From positions 1 to 40,038 of the forward strand of contig QCQB01000017.1 of the NCBI GenBank assembly GCA_003212315.1: 40,038 nt of DNA, given 5' to 3'. Numbering within the stretch: position 1 is the stretch's first letter; every line of letters begins with the position of its first letter. Positions 25,473 through 34,300 of the stretch are shown here, piece after piece. The notes below the pieces were generated by a model, which saw nothing but the letters and a program-made list of their open reading frames with translations, was not told where the DNA came from and did no database searches. Origin of the DNA: SAR116 cluster bacterium AG-447-C21. GTDB lineage: Bacteria > Pseudomonadota > Alphaproteobacteria > Thalassobaculales > Thalassobaculaceae. Both the position numbers and the translations under genes were made by a program.

Positions 25473-26309
25473 TTACCTAGGAACCGGGGTCGCTAGCAAT
25501 AAGCCACCACATAGCACAGCCATTTTCGATAATGGATGTTCTACAAACAAATTTAAAACCTTCTTAATTATATTGACTGTTTGACTATCTAAAGACGGAT
25601 CAAATGGTTTTAGTTCATGCGCTATGCTTGCGCCTATGGAATATGCCTCTGAGCGAACAGAAGCAATTGTCGATTTTATATGTGTATCATGTTCATACGG
25701 TGACAAAAGAGTGTATATTAGTCCAAGATAGCCCGGCCAATATGCCAAATGCCTATACATGCTCGCTATGATCCTCCCATCCTCCTCACAGATATTATTT
25801 AAATGCTGAACTAATTCTTGGACATGCTGATCGAGGTCGGACATTGGCGGCAAAGGAGGAAGAGGTGCTAGTAGCTCATATGAAGGTTGCCCAATCGTTG
25901 CTTCCCACGGTTGGCTATCACTCGCTATACAAGCTAAAGCCGAACTCAATCCAATCAGATTAATACTATTCGTTTTATTATAAGATTTGAGGATATTGGT
26001 TATATTGACATGTCCCAAATTATCGACACCGCATGCACGAAGTGCTTGTTCAGACAAAGGTTGTATTTTGGGCAAAGAAAGCGTGTCTCTAAATCTTTGC
26101 GCTTCGGTTAACACTAATCCAGATTTATAGACAGGCCTCAACATTTCCCACACTGCCTGTAAAGCTCCTGGAGTTACAGCTAAATGGCGCCATATAAGGT
26201 TAACAACGTCAGCTCCAGTAGTATCTTTTATATCCAGAAAAATTTCCCGTATTTCACCTTCCGCCTCGCTTTCTAAAACGGCAGGAACAGGATCAGAACT
26301 CAATACCAT
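25473..26309 (-). CDS. DehI-like (halocarboxylic acid dehalogenase family) protein
   Basis: The 278-residue protein resembles the DehI pseudo-dimer: SEAEGEIREIFLDIKDTTGADVVNLIWRHLAVTPGAL, followed by a second similar half (ICEEDGRIIASMYRHLAYWPGYLGLIY). DehI-type enzymes hydrolyse halogenated carboxylic acids without a cofactor. I cannot verify the catalytic Asp by alignment. ATG 26309 (or GTG 26312) has a GAGAGGG site. It is first in a likely operon with the FAD monooxygenase, DUF2783 and DUF1330 genes. A divergent relative with another function is possible. Confidence 0.5.
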   Translation of the reverse strand: MVLSSDPVPAVLESEAEGEIREIFLDIKDTTGADVVNLIWRHLAVTPGALQAVWEMLRPVYKSGLVLTEAQRFRDTLSLPKIQPLSEQALRACGVDNLGHVNITNILKSYNKTNSINLIGLSSALACIASDSQPWEATIGQPSYELLAPLPPLPPMSDLDQHVQELVQHLNNICEEDGRIIASMYRHLAYWPGYLGLIYTLLSPYEHDTHIKSTIASVRSEAYSIGASIAHELKPFDPSLDSQTVNIIKKVLNLFVEHPLSKMAVLCGGLLLATPVPR

Positions 26310-26424
26310 CACTAATTTGCCCTCTCTCCAAACAAAAATGAGTATTAATAATTCTCCTGATATTATTTACAATATAATCGACTTTTCACTACCATCTCTA
26401 ATTATTAGAGTTTTTCCCCATTAT

Positions 26425-26769
26425 TTACTTTTCGTTATTTTTAGAAATATCAGGGTTCCCCTCGTGGCGGCTTTCTATGTCCTTGAAAGGGTCTGTTTTG
26501 AAAAGAGTTTCAAGTCTTTCTATGTCTTTCTGAGACGCTTCGATTATAGCCTCGCTTCTCTCAGCGATCGATTGAACTTGATAAAACTTGAGGTTTCTAT
26601 GAAGGCGCCAAGTAACTGCGCATATAACACCACTTATGACCCCAAACGTTGATGGTTCGACTGTTATGATCGGGAACTCATAAAACTCCATTATTCCTCC
26701 AAGACTAAAAATGGTACTGACACCACTAATTGCAGCAACAACTCCCCATCTATCTGGAAAAATAGCCAA
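26425..26769 (-). CDS. Membrane protein with C-terminal coiled coil, unrecognised
   Basis: The 114-residue protein starts at TTG 26769, supported by a strong GGGAGGAAG site 5-6 nt upstream. It has two hydrophobic helices (about residues 6-28 and 40-52) followed by an acidic, helical region (AERSEAIIEASQKDIERLETLF) and a disordered Asn/Asp/Ser tail. I do not recognise a family. It lies upstream of the DehI-like operon on the same strand but about 115 nt away. Confidence 0.55.
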   Translation of the reverse strand: MAIFPDRWGVVAAISGVSTIFSLGGIMEFYEFPIITVEPSTFGVISGVICAVTWRLHRNLKFYQVQSIAERSEAIIEASQKDIERLETLFKTDPFKDIESRHEGNPDISKNNEK

Positions 26770-26847
26770 TCACTTCCTCCCTTTTTGATCATCTTTCAGT
26801 TTTCTATAATTATTAATTAAAACATGTAAACTTATACAATTCATTAA

Positions 26848-27417
26848 TTAATCAGTTGAAATCCTTCCAACGATTTGAATGCTCCCCAAATCAGTAACCC
26901 GAATTACAACAATTTCTCCCGAGGACGGATAAACCTCCGTTAAAGCAGTTATGTTTACTTGATGCGTTACGAGTATAATTGGCATTTTATTATTTAACTG
27001 GAACAACCAATCTTTTAACTGGGTTGTTTGCTTGTCTTTTAAATGAAATTTTTCAAAAAATGAATTGATAATAGGCAACTCTTTTACGTGCCCTAGGCTC
27101 AATATTTTTGCTGTTTCTCTACATCGACACCACTGGCTAGAAAAGATTTCTGGGGGTATTTTAAGATTATCACGAAGTTTCTTACCAATTCTAACCGCTT
27201 GGCTACGACCTTCCTCTGATAAATTTCTTTGCGTATCGCAATCATTAACATCGAAATTGTCTGGGTCCCCTGTCCCAGGAGCTAAGGCATGCCGTAATAA
27301 GTAAATATTTTCAATATCATATAAAGCTGCTTCAGCTTTTTTTCTTGAACTATAAGCAGAGCTTACATCGGTTAATAAAAAACCTACGCAAATGAAAAAG
27401 AAAATGAAACTTTTCAC
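26848..27417 (-). CDS. Secreted histidine phosphatase (phosphoglycerate-mutase fold)
   Basis: The start is GTG 27417, giving 189 residues. The N-terminus is a Sec signal peptide (MKSF, hydrophobic core, VSSAYS). The catalytic motif is YLLRHA with R42-H43, then the SSQWCRCRETA segment with R98/R100, and the second catalytic His152 in LVTHQVN. The enzyme should act in the periplasm on a phosphate ester; the RHG motif has Ala for Gly. It is a single gene and lies just left of the tRNA-Arg remnant. Confidence 0.9.
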   Translation of the reverse strand: MKSFIFFFICVGFLLTDVSSAYSSRKKAEAALYDIENIYLLRHALAPGTGDPDNFDVNDCDTQRNLSEEGRSQAVRIGKKLRDNLKIPPEIFSSQWCRCRETAKILSLGHVKELPIINSFFEKFHLKDKQTTQLKDWLFQLNNKMPIILVTHQVNITALTEVYPSSGEIVVIRVTDLGSIQIVGRISTD

Positions 27418-27495
27418 ACGAGCCTACCAATCAAGTTCTATATTCTTCTTAAAAATCGCTTAAAACATGCTAGCGATCTAGTTTATTCGGAAAAT

Positions 27496-27573
27496 TGGCG
27501 GCCCCTGCAGAACTCGAACCCGCAACACCTTACATCGAAGGCAAGTACTCTAATTGACGCAATCTCAATGACC
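27496..27573 (-). pseudogene. Degraded tRNA-Arg copy
   Basis: On the minus strand, 27496-27552 matches the 3' part of the intact tRNA-Arg(TCG) at 36572 (54 of 58 nt over 27495-27552), including the CCA end, T arm and anticodon arm. The four changes fall in stems or the anticodon loop (GU pairs survive in two), and the anticodon TCG is retained. Upstream of TAGAG the similarity stops: the D arm is not recognisable, lacking the GG of the D loop, although a poor acceptor strand (GGTCATT, 27567-27573) could still pair. It is not a functional tRNA. It may be a tRNA fragment left by integration or a decayed duplicate. Confidence 0.7.
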
Positions 27574-27619
27574 TAGATAAAATCATCATTTAATAATCAA
27601 CTCCCTGAATATACTAATA

Positions 27620-27652
27620 TATGCTTTTTTCTACTTTTAACGATAGTAAAAA
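27620..27652. repeat. 33-nt direct repeat, copy 1
   Basis: Positions 27620-27652 match 34461-34493 at 30 of 33 positions. Its core is TCTACTTTTAACGATAGT between runs of T and A, and the arms can pair imperfectly (TTTTT, bulged C, TACT with AGTA, AAAAA). It is intergenic, 47 nt from the tRNA remnant and upstream of the ABC operon. Confidence 0.7.
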
Positions 27653-27960
27653 TCATCTTCCACTTGAGATGCCCTTTATCAAAAATTGAAGGTTGCTGTA
27701 TAATTTATAGCCATAAAATTTTAATTGCCTAAATATTTTGCGATTCAATCAGCTTTTTTTAAGTCATTTTAAAAAAAATACAACAAGAACAGACACTTAG
27801 TTTTTGGCACAACTTTTGTTATGTCAATATTCACCGGCATAGAATATCATCAGAACATGATTTCTTTTGGAAGGAGTAATAAGTCATTAAATATATATAA
27901 GAATGTGCAGAGCTAATCGTTCTAACTGTGCCGAATTTAGAAGCATTTAAATTTTTAAAA

Positions 27961-27990
27961 TTGACAATTTAGCACTCACTCTAATTAAAT
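27961..27990 (+). promoter_or_regulatory. Candidate sigma70-type promoter of the peptide ABC operon
   Basis: A perfect TTGACA (27961-27966) is followed after 18 nt by TTAAAT (27985-27990), four of six -10 positions. Transcription would begin near 27997, leaving a leader of about 54 nt before the chosen start codon ATG 28051. This agrees with discarding the longer ATG 27997 start. Confidence 0.45.
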
Positions 27991-28050
27991 TGACCGATGG
28001 CGAAACACCAAAATGGAAAATTAATCAGATATCAGAAAGGGTTAGTAATA

Positions 28051-29583
28051 ATGATATACAATTTAGGTAAGAAGTTGCTTTCGGCGTTGACAGTAACGCT
28101 TATAACTTCTTCTTTCGCACATGCCAGTCCGGAGGATAATAGTCTTGTTATTGCGTGGGGCTCAACGGGTCCGATCGAACATGTCGATAATTATGTCAAT
28201 ACAAACCGAACTGGGATTTGGTTTAGTCGAATGGTATGGGACCAATTGATATACAGAGAACCCAAGACCTTCGAATATAAACCTTTGCTCGCGAAAAGTT
28301 GGAAAGCTCTCTCAGATACGGTGTGGCAGTTTGAACTCCGTCAGGGGGTAAAGTTCCATAACGGTGAGGCTTTTGATGCGGATGACGTTGTATACACACT
28401 AAACTGGATCTCCAATCCAAAAAATGGTGTTAAAGTGCAACGAAATGTGAACTGGATAAAGGAAGCCCGTAAGGTGGGACCTTATACCGTTGACGTTGAA
28501 ATGAAGCGGCCTTTCCCGCAGGCTTTTGAATTCTTGTCTGGACCAATCACCATTTACCCTAATGAATATTATGCGAAAGTTGGCCCTGACGGCATGCATA
28601 AAGCACCGGTTGGAACTGGACCAATGAAAGTGGTCTCCATCAAGACGGCAGAAGAGTATGTCTTTGAGAAAAACAAAGGCTACACCTGGGGTTCACCCAA
28701 GGGGGAAGCGCAGGTGGATAAGATGGTTGTGCGTGAGATCGCTGACGTACAAACTCAAATAGCCGAACTTCTAGCGGGGGGTATTGATATCACTGCAGAT
28801 ATATCTGCAGACCACGTCACCCAAATCGGCGGAGTGTCTGGATTCACAGCATTACAGGCTGGGACTATGAGAACTGGCTATATTGGTTTCGATGCTGCAG
28901 GCCGCGGTAATCACGAGCCGGTAACAAAACTGAAAGTTCGTCAGGCGATGGCGCATGCTATTGATAGAAAGAGCCTGGTTAAAAACTTGATCCGTGGCGA
29001 CGCCGGTGTGATTCATACGCCTTGTTTCCCGACACAGTTTGGATGTGACGTTAATGCTGCTGTGAAATATGAGTTTGACCAAGGCAAAGCCAAGAAATTA
29101 CTGGCTGAAGCAGGTTACCCAAATGGCTTTGACATTGATTTCTATACCTTTCGGCCAGCTGACTGGGCAGAGGCGGTCATGGGTGATTTGGCCAAAGTTG
29201 GTATCAAAGCCAAACTGACAAAGATGCCATATTTTGCACTTCGTGATAAGCAAAGGAAAGAGGGAACAACACCTATGTTCCTGATGGATTGGGGCTCTTA
29301 TTCCATGAACGATATGTCGGCTATAACCTCGCATTTCTTCAAGAAAGGACCTGACGACTTTGCTTTAGATGATGATGTTGCCAATTGGTTGGAAGCTGGT
29401 GATACCAACTCCGACGCAAGTGTTAGAAAAGCTAATTACGCTAAGGCCATCAAGAAAATCACTGGTCAAGTATATTGGTTGCCAATGTTTAACCATGTTC
29501 GTAACTATGGTTATAGGAAAGAACTAAAATTTATCCCTTACCAGGATGAAATTCCACGTTTTTGGCAGTATGGCTGGAAATAG
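28051..29583 (+). CDS. Peptide-type ABC transporter periplasmic binding protein (family 5)
   Basis: The start ATG 28051 has an AAAGGG ribosome site; the upstream ATG 27997 would precede the promoter's transcript. The N-terminus is a Sec signal peptide, with cleavage probably after AHA (residue 25); no lipobox. The mature domain shows the SBP_bac_5 pattern: FSRMVWDQLIYREPKTFEYKPLLAKSW, VWQFELRQGVKFHNGEAFDADDVVYTLNW, and PTQFGCD near residue 350. It captures peptides, or other compounds carried by this family, in the periplasm and hands them to the two permeases downstream. The ligand is not known. Its gene ends in a strong terminator that would give it more product than the permeases. Confidence 0.94.
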   Translation: MIYNLGKKLLSALTVTLITSSFAHASPEDNSLVIAWGSTGPIEHVDNYVNTNRTGIWFSRMVWDQLIYREPKTFEYKPLLAKSWKALSDTVWQFELRQGVKFHNGEAFDADDVVYTLNWISNPKNGVKVQRNVNWIKEARKVGPYTVDVEMKRPFPQAFEFLSGPITIYPNEYYAKVGPDGMHKAPVGTGPMKVVSIKTAEEYVFEKNKGYTWGSPKGEAQVDKMVVREIADVQTQIAELLAGGIDITADISADHVTQIGGVSGFTALQAGTMRTGYIGFDAAGRGNHEPVTKLKVRQAMAHAIDRKSLVKNLIRGDAGVIHTPCFPTQFGCDVNAAVKYEFDQGKAKKLLAEAGYPNGFDIDFYTFRPADWAEAVMGDLAKVGIKAKLTKMPYFALRDKQRKEGTTPMFLMDWGSYSMNDMSAITSHFFKKGPDDFALDDDVANWLEAGDTNSDASVRKANYAKAIKKITGQVYWLPMFNHVRNYGYRKELKFIPYQDEIPRFWQYGWK

Positions 29584-29615
29584 TAATTTGTTTTGCTAAT
29601 TTGTAATTGGATGCA

Positions 29616-29652
29616 ATCTAGGGCGGGGAAACCCGTCCTAGATCTCTTTTTT
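29616..29652 (+). terminator. Rho-independent terminator/attenuator after the binding-protein gene
   Basis: A 12-bp stem (29616-29627 with 29632-29643, one GU pair) closes on a GAAA loop (29628-29631) and is followed by CTC and six T (29647-29652). It lies 33 nt after the binding-protein stop and 12 nt before the permease start, inside the operon. Partial readthrough would yield abundant binding protein and less permease. Confidence 0.9.
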
Positions 29653-29663
29653 CGGGACTAAAA

Positions 29664-30581
29664 ATGATCGTCTATACTATTAAACGCATCTTTGTCGCTT
29701 TCTTAATTTTATTAGTTGTTTCTGGTTTAACCTTTTCATTGTCACATTTGTCGGCGGATCCAGCTCTAACCATTGCTGGGGAGCAGGCATCCGATGAAGA
29801 CATTGAAGCAGTTAGAAAGCTTTATGGCTTTGATAAACCAGTTGTCGAACAATATTTCAATTGGCTGTCAAGCGCTCTACAGGGAGATCTTGGAAAAAGC
29901 TATCATTATAAAGCCCCAGTAGTGGAAATGATTTCAGGCCGGATTGGAACGACTATGACGCTAGGGTTTTTAGCTATCTTGTTTGCACTAGTGGTTTCGA
30001 TCCCTTTAGGTACAATAGCCGCAATGCGACCAAACTCAATAATAGATAGGTTTGCTCTTTTATTAGCTGTCTTTGGTCAAGCGCTCCCTACTTTTTGGTT
30101 CGCTTTAATGATGATAATTTTATTCGGCGTGTGGCTCAGGTGGCTACCAATTTCAGGAAACACATCCTGGGCCCATTTTGTAATGCCAACAATCGCGTTG
30201 GGATATTATGCAACACCAGCTCTAATGCGTCTTACGCGAGCTGGCATGATTGAAGTCCTAAGCTCAGATTATATCCGCACAGCTAAAGCGAAGGGACTGC
30301 TACCAGTTTCCGTCTTGTTCAAGCACGCTCTAAGAAATGCGATTATTCCTGTCGTAGCTTTGGCAGCTGTCTGGTTTGGATTTATGCTAGGCGGATCAAT
30401 CGTTATTGAAACAATCTTTAATTTGAAGGGCATAGGATGGCTTTCTTATGATGCCTTGCTGCGTTCGGACTTACCGGTTGTCCAAGCAATCGTGCTTATT
30501 TTTGCCTCTTTTTATGTCATTCTCACGCTTTTCGCAGATCTTCTCAATGCTTATTTAGACCCCAGGATTTCTGTTCGATGA
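29664..30581 (+). CDS. ABC transporter permease, DppB/OppB type
   Basis: The 305-residue inner-membrane protein has about six transmembrane helices. It begins with IKRIFVAFLILLVVSGLTFSLSHLS and has the EAVRKLYGFDKPVVEQYFNW periplasmic loop typical of DppB-like permeases. The EAA-type coupling sequence is MLRAGMIEVLSSDYIRTAKAKGL-like (RAGMIEVL, then DYIRTAKAKGL). It forms the translocation channel with the next gene's product. A GGGA site precedes ATG 29664. Its last four bases (ATGA) overlap the next gene's start, so translation is coupled. Confidence 0.95.
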   Translation: MIVYTIKRIFVAFLILLVVSGLTFSLSHLSADPALTIAGEQASDEDIEAVRKLYGFDKPVVEQYFNWLSSALQGDLGKSYHYKAPVVEMISGRIGTTMTLGFLAILFALVVSIPLGTIAAMRPNSIIDRFALLLAVFGQALPTFWFALMMIILFGVWLRWLPISGNTSWAHFVMPTIALGYYATPALMRLTRAGMIEVLSSDYIRTAKAKGLLPVSVLFKHALRNAIIPVVALAAVWFGFMLGGSIVIETIFNLKGIGWLSYDALLRSDLPVVQAIVLIFASFYVILTLFADLLNAYLDPRISVR

Positions 30582-31492
30582 CAACTATTCCTTCATTAAT
30601 TAGAAGCCAACAAACCGCTGAAGAAATTCTAGAGCCAACGCCAATGATGAAATTACGTCGGCGTGTATTCAAAAACCATAGCTTTTTGATAGGAGCCTTG
30701 ACCCTAATCTTCATAATCACAATAGCGGTCTTGGCACCTTTCATCGCTCCTCACGACCCGTACGATCAGGACCTTTCCCGAAGATTAATTAATCCTTTTT
30801 GGCACGATAAAAAAACAGCTGACCTATACGTATTTGGTACTGATAAGGTTGGCCGGGATTACCTCTCAAGAGTTATTTACGGAGCCCAAATTTCACTGCT
30901 TATAGGTTTTCTTACAGTTCTAATTTCCGGAGTTATAGGCACTGCCTTGGGCGTGATAGCGGGTTATTTTGGCGGCAGGGTAGATATGGTCGTAAATTTC
31001 ATTATTAATACCCGATTAGCGATGCCTGTTTTCCTTGTTGCGATGGCTGCAGTAGTGGCATTTGGCGCATCAATCCACGTTGTTATTATGGTTTTGGGCT
31101 TATTCCTCTGGGATAGATTTGCGGTGGTGATGCGAAGTATTACAATGCAGGCGAGAGACTTAGATTATGTTTCAGCGGCAAGGGCGATTGGCTGCTCGAC
31201 ACCCTATATTATCATCAGGGAAATTTTTCCAAATGTTCTTTCGTCACTGACAGTCGTTGCGACGGTTGAAATGGCAAATGCTATCCTACTAGAGGCAGCG
31301 TTATCCTTTCTTGGTTTTGGAGTTCAAGCGCCAACTCCTAGTTGGGGTTTGATGCTTAATGAAGGGCGAGAATACATGTTTTTTTCACCTTGGCTACTAG
31401 CCCTACCTGGCACGGGACTTTTTCTTTTGGTCCTCGCTATAAATCTATTTGGCGATGGTTTGCGCGATGTAACTCTGGAGCGAGAACGTTGA
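30578..31492 (+). CDS. ABC transporter permease, DppC/OppC type
   Basis: The 304-residue inner-membrane protein starts by a polar N-terminus (IRSQQTAEEILEPTPMM) followed by a first helix at about residue 36, then the typical APHDPYDQDLSRRLINPFW periplasmic loop with FGTDKVGRDYLSRVIYGA. The coupling helix contains DYVSAARAIGCS. It pairs with DppB in the channel. ATG 30578 overlaps the previous stop by four bases, and its stop overlaps the ATPase start (TGATG). Confidence 0.95.
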   Translation: MTTIPSLIRSQQTAEEILEPTPMMKLRRRVFKNHSFLIGALTLIFIITIAVLAPFIAPHDPYDQDLSRRLINPFWHDKKTADLYVFGTDKVGRDYLSRVIYGAQISLLIGFLTVLISGVIGTALGVIAGYFGGRVDMVVNFIINTRLAMPVFLVAMAAVVAFGASIHVVIMVLGLFLWDRFAVVMRSITMQARDLDYVSAARAIGCSTPYIIIREIFPNVLSSLTVVATVEMANAILLEAALSFLGFGVQAPTPSWGLMLNEGREYMFFSPWLLALPGTGLFLLVLAINLFGDGLRDVTLERER

Positions 31493-32556
31493 TGGACAAA
31501 AACGAAGTAGTCTTAGAGGTGAAAAACTTGTCAATAGATATACCTGTAAGCCAGGGGGTTTTACATGCAGTGGACAAAGTGAATCTGCACGTGGACCGTG
31601 GTGAGATTCTTTGTGTCGTTGGGGAGTCGGGGTGCGGAAAATCTCTGACATCACTAGCGATTATGGGCTTGCTTCCAAAGAATGCACAACGTTCTGCCGA
31701 GATGTTAGAATTAAAACAGGAGGATTTACAAAAGCTAACGGAACGTCAGCTTTCGGATATTCGAGGAAACAGAATGGCCATGATTTTTCAGGAGCCAATG
31801 ACTAGCCTCAATCCTTCCTTCACAATAGAGAATCAGTTGCTGGAACCGCTGTTTAGGCATCGAGGATTAAGTAAACATGACGCCCGGAGTCTAGTAATTG
31901 AAATGCTTGAGTTGGTTGGTATCAAGCCAGCTGAGCCACGTTTGCGTCAATATCCACATCAGTTATCTGGAGGACTTCGGCAGCGGGTCATGATCGCAAT
32001 GTCGCTACTTTGCAATCCAGATTTGATTATCGCGGATGAGCCTACGACAGCCTTGGACGTTACAATTCAAGCGCAAATACTTGAATTGATGATGGGTTTG
32101 CGAGAAAAATTCAAGACGGGTATATTATTTATTACCCACGACATGGGCGTTGTTGCCAATATAGCTGATCGTGTAGCGGTAATGTATGCAGGCCAGATTG
32201 TTGAAGAGGGACCTGTGGCCGAAATATTTGATAATCCGGCACATCCATACACACGTGGATTAATGAGCTGTATTCCCGTCCCTGGGAAGGTGGATCGGGA
32301 TAGTGCGCTCGGCACCATTCCTGGCATGGTGCCATCCATTGTTAATGAATTTCAATCGTGTCGATTTGCAGGTCGGTGGGATGAAAATTATGAGGAAAAT
32401 TTCACCCCTTGTAATTTAACAGAAGTTTCAACAGAAAAACGCTCATTTAAAGTAAATTCAAACAAAAATCACCTTGTTCATTTCTGTTGCGATCAATGCC
32501 TAGATCAATCCCAACACACCTTAACAGAAGGTAGGTGGCTATGTCGGACACAATGA
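31492..32556 (+). CDS. ABC transporter ATPase, DppD/OppD type
   Basis: The 354-residue ATPase starts at ATG 31492, one base into the permease stop; the frame extends to 31390, but that part overlaps the permease gene. Walker A is GESGCGKSLT, the signature LSGGLRQRV, Walker B LIIADEPTTALD and the switch His is in FITHDMGV. The C-terminal oligopeptide-specific region contains the cysteine cluster CRFAGRW and HFCCDQCLDQ, more Cys-rich than usual. It drives uptake with the next ATPase. It overlaps the next gene by about 16 nt. Confidence 0.95.
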   Translation: MDKNEVVLEVKNLSIDIPVSQGVLHAVDKVNLHVDRGEILCVVGESGCGKSLTSLAIMGLLPKNAQRSAEMLELKQEDLQKLTERQLSDIRGNRMAMIFQEPMTSLNPSFTIENQLLEPLFRHRGLSKHDARSLVIEMLELVGIKPAEPRLRQYPHQLSGGLRQRVMIAMSLLCNPDLIIADEPTTALDVTIQAQILELMMGLREKFKTGILFITHDMGVVANIADRVAVMYAGQIVEEGPVAEIFDNPAHPYTRGLMSCIPVPGKVDRDSALGTIPGMVPSIVNEFQSCRFAGRWDENYEENFTPCNLTEVSTEKRSFKVNSNKNHLVHFCCDQCLDQSQHTLTEGRWLCRTQ

Positions 32557-33341
32557 TATATGGCTGCGATTTGACTAAAGAGTATGCAATTTCGCGGGGT
32601 ATATTAAAACGCAAGGAAGTTTTAAAGGCAGTCGACGGTGTGACATTGCGAGTAAATAAAGGCGAGGTCTTGGGGCTCGTTGGAGAATCTGGATGCGGAA
32701 AAACAACGCTGGCTAGGCTCATTCTTGGAATGATAGCACCAACAGATGGGTCAGTAGAAATAGCAGGTCAAGACATCAATAACTTGCCACGTTTGGAGCG
32801 TGCGAAAACTATCCAACCTATATTTCAGGACCCTTATTCATCCTTGAATCCATCAAAAACAATTGGATCAATTCTGACGTTACCTTTACGTGTTCAACGC
32901 GACAAAGAACGGCACTTGTGGGAAAAGCGTGTCAGAGAGACGATGGATCTCGTTGGACTAGCTCAGAGGATGTATAATCAGTATCCCAATCAATTGTCCG
33001 GTGGGCAGCGTCAACGCGTGGCAATAGCGAGGGCACTAATAACCCGCCCAGCAGTAGTGGTTTGCGACGAGCCCACGTCAGCGTTAGATGTGTCTGTCCA
33101 GTCACAAATCCTAAATTTGCTTAAAAATCTTCGTGATGAGCTAAATCTCACTTACATTTTAATCAGCCATAATTTAGCGGTAGTTGAGCATATGGCCACC
33201 CGAGTGGCAGTAATGTATTTTGGCCAAATTGTTGAGGAAGAAAAAACGGATATATTGTTCAAAAAACCGAGGCATGAGTACACAAAAAAATTATTAGGAT
33301 CCATTTTAATACCCGATCCCAATAAAAGAATATTCAGATAG
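32541..33341 (+). CDS. ABC transporter ATPase, DppF/OppF type
   Basis: ATG 32541 has a GAAGG/AGG site; GTG 32535 is an alternative. The 266-residue ATPase has Walker A GESGCGKTTL, the QPIFQDPYSSLNP segment, the signature LSGGQRQRV and Walker B VVVCDEPTSALDVS, with switch His in LISHNL. It ends soon after HEYTKKLLGSILIP, so the C-terminal oligopeptide/Cys region common in OppF relatives is missing. It is the last gene of the operon and converges with the carbamoylase gene. Confidence 0.95.
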   Translation: MSDTMIYGCDLTKEYAISRGILKRKEVLKAVDGVTLRVNKGEVLGLVGESGCGKTTLARLILGMIAPTDGSVEIAGQDINNLPRLERAKTIQPIFQDPYSSLNPSKTIGSILTLPLRVQRDKERHLWEKRVRETMDLVGLAQRMYNQYPNQLSGGQRQRVAIARALITRPAVVVCDEPTSALDVSVQSQILNLLKNLRDELNLTYILISHNLAVVEHMATRVAVMYFGQIVEEEKTDILFKKPRHEYTKKLLGSILIPDPNKRIFR

Positions 33342-33397
33342 TGAAATTTAAATGCAAGAAACATTTATACATATGAAACACAAGGCTTAAATATACT

Positions 33398-34300
33398 CTA
33401 TTCCGTAGCTAAAAGTGAATATTCATTAGGTTGTCGATGTTCACTAAAATTAAAAATATTTTCACGAATTTCTCGGCAACGGTCTAAGTCAATTTCACTG
33501 CTAATTACTTGGTCATAGGATCCTTGTGCTCGCGCTATAATTTCCCCGGTCGGCCCAACAATTATGCTGCCGCCGATTAGCTCACAACCCTCTTCGTAAC
33601 CCGCTTTTGCAACAGCTACCGACCATAATCCATTTTGATAGCACCCAGCCTGAACACTAAGTTCATTATGAAAATATTGTAAATGATCATGTTCTGGAGC
33701 TGGAGGGTAGTGCAAGGGCGTATTGTACCCTAGTACGACTAACTCGGCCCCTTTGAGCCCCAAGACCCTCCAGGTCTCTGGCCACCTGCGATCATTACAA
33801 ATACACATACCCAACTTCCAATTGTGCATGTCAAATACCGGAAACCCAAGGTCCCCTTTTTCAAAATAGTATTTTTCTAAATGTTGAAAAGGACGCCAAG
33901 ATTGTTCATCACTATGACCAGGCAGGTGTATTTTGCGATATTTGCCTACTATACGCCCCTTACAATTCGTTAGAATTGCCGTGTTGAACCGCCTCCCCTC
34001 CGGGGTTAGCTCTGCATAACCGAGATGAAACGCTATTTCTAGTTCTTCAGATAATTGAAATAAAGGAAGCACGTCATCGTTTGGCATTTTTGTCTCAAAC
34101 ATAGCATCGAAATCAGCTTTATTATCAGACCACCAACGCGGAAAAAAAGTAGTTAAGGCAAGTTCAGGAAATACAATTAGCCTGGCTCCACGCTCCGCTG
34201 CTTGTTTCATAAGTTCAACCATTCGTTTTATAGCAGAAGCCTTTGTTTCGTTTCGAGAAATTGGACCAAGTTGGCCACCCGCAACAATGAATTTCCTCAT
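33398..34300 (-). CDS. hyuC: N-carbamoyl-D-amino-acid amidohydrolase
   Basis: ATG 34300 has a GGGGAGA ribosome site; the GTG 34315 start is less likely. The 300-residue nitrilase-superfamily enzyme closely matches known D-carbamoylases over its whole length. The catalytic triad is E46 (FPELALTTFFPRW), K123 (GKYRKIHLPG) and C168 (MCICNDRRWPETWRV). YNTPLHYPPAPEHDHLQ and LDRCREIRENIFNF are further signatures. It hydrolyses N-carbamoyl-D-amino acids to D-amino acids, CO2 and ammonia in the cytoplasm, as in the hydantoin pathway. No hydantoinase is in the window. It converges with the peptide ABC operon, suggesting a linked nutrient. Confidence 0.92.
   Translation of the reverse strand: MRKFIVAGGQLGPISRNETKASAIKRMVELMKQAAERGARLIVFPELALTTFFPRWWSDNKADFDAMFETKMPNDDVLPLFQLSEELEIAFHLGYAELTPEGRRFNTAILTNCKGRIVGKYRKIHLPGHSDEQSWRPFQHLEKYYFEKGDLGFPVFDMHNWKLGMCICNDRRWPETWRVLGLKGAELVVLGYNTPLHYPPAPEHDHLQYFHNELSVQAGCYQNGLWSVAVAKAGYEEGCELIGGSIIVGPTGEIIARAQGSYDQVISSEIDLDRCREIRENIFNFSEHRQPNEYSLLATE

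Larger units (their letters stand above)
27418..28050. other. Gene-free stretch holding tRNA remnant, repeat copy and promoter
   Basis: No protein gene is visible in these 630 nt. In order it holds the degraded tRNA-Arg copy (27496-27573), the first copy of the 33-nt direct repeat (27620-27652), a weak sigma54-like element (TGGCAC at 27805 and TTGT at 27816, whose -12 GC is missing), an AAGGAG at about 27871 with no start codon behind it, and the promoter at 27961. The rest is AT-rich and shows nothing else. Confidence 0.5.

Noticed and set aside
26317-26652. A 111-codon plus-strand ORF
   Set aside because: It overlaps the membrane/coiled-coil gene on the opposite strand, which has a strong ribosome site; this ORF has none.
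27496-27573. A second functional tRNA-Arg
   Set aside because: The D arm is unrecognisable, the D-loop GG is missing and the acceptor stem pairs poorly, so it is called a remnant.
27805-27819. A sigma54 promoter (TGGCAC and TTGT)
   Set aside because: The -12 element lacks the nearly invariant GC dinucleotide, and a better sigma70-type promoter lies closer to the gene at 27961.
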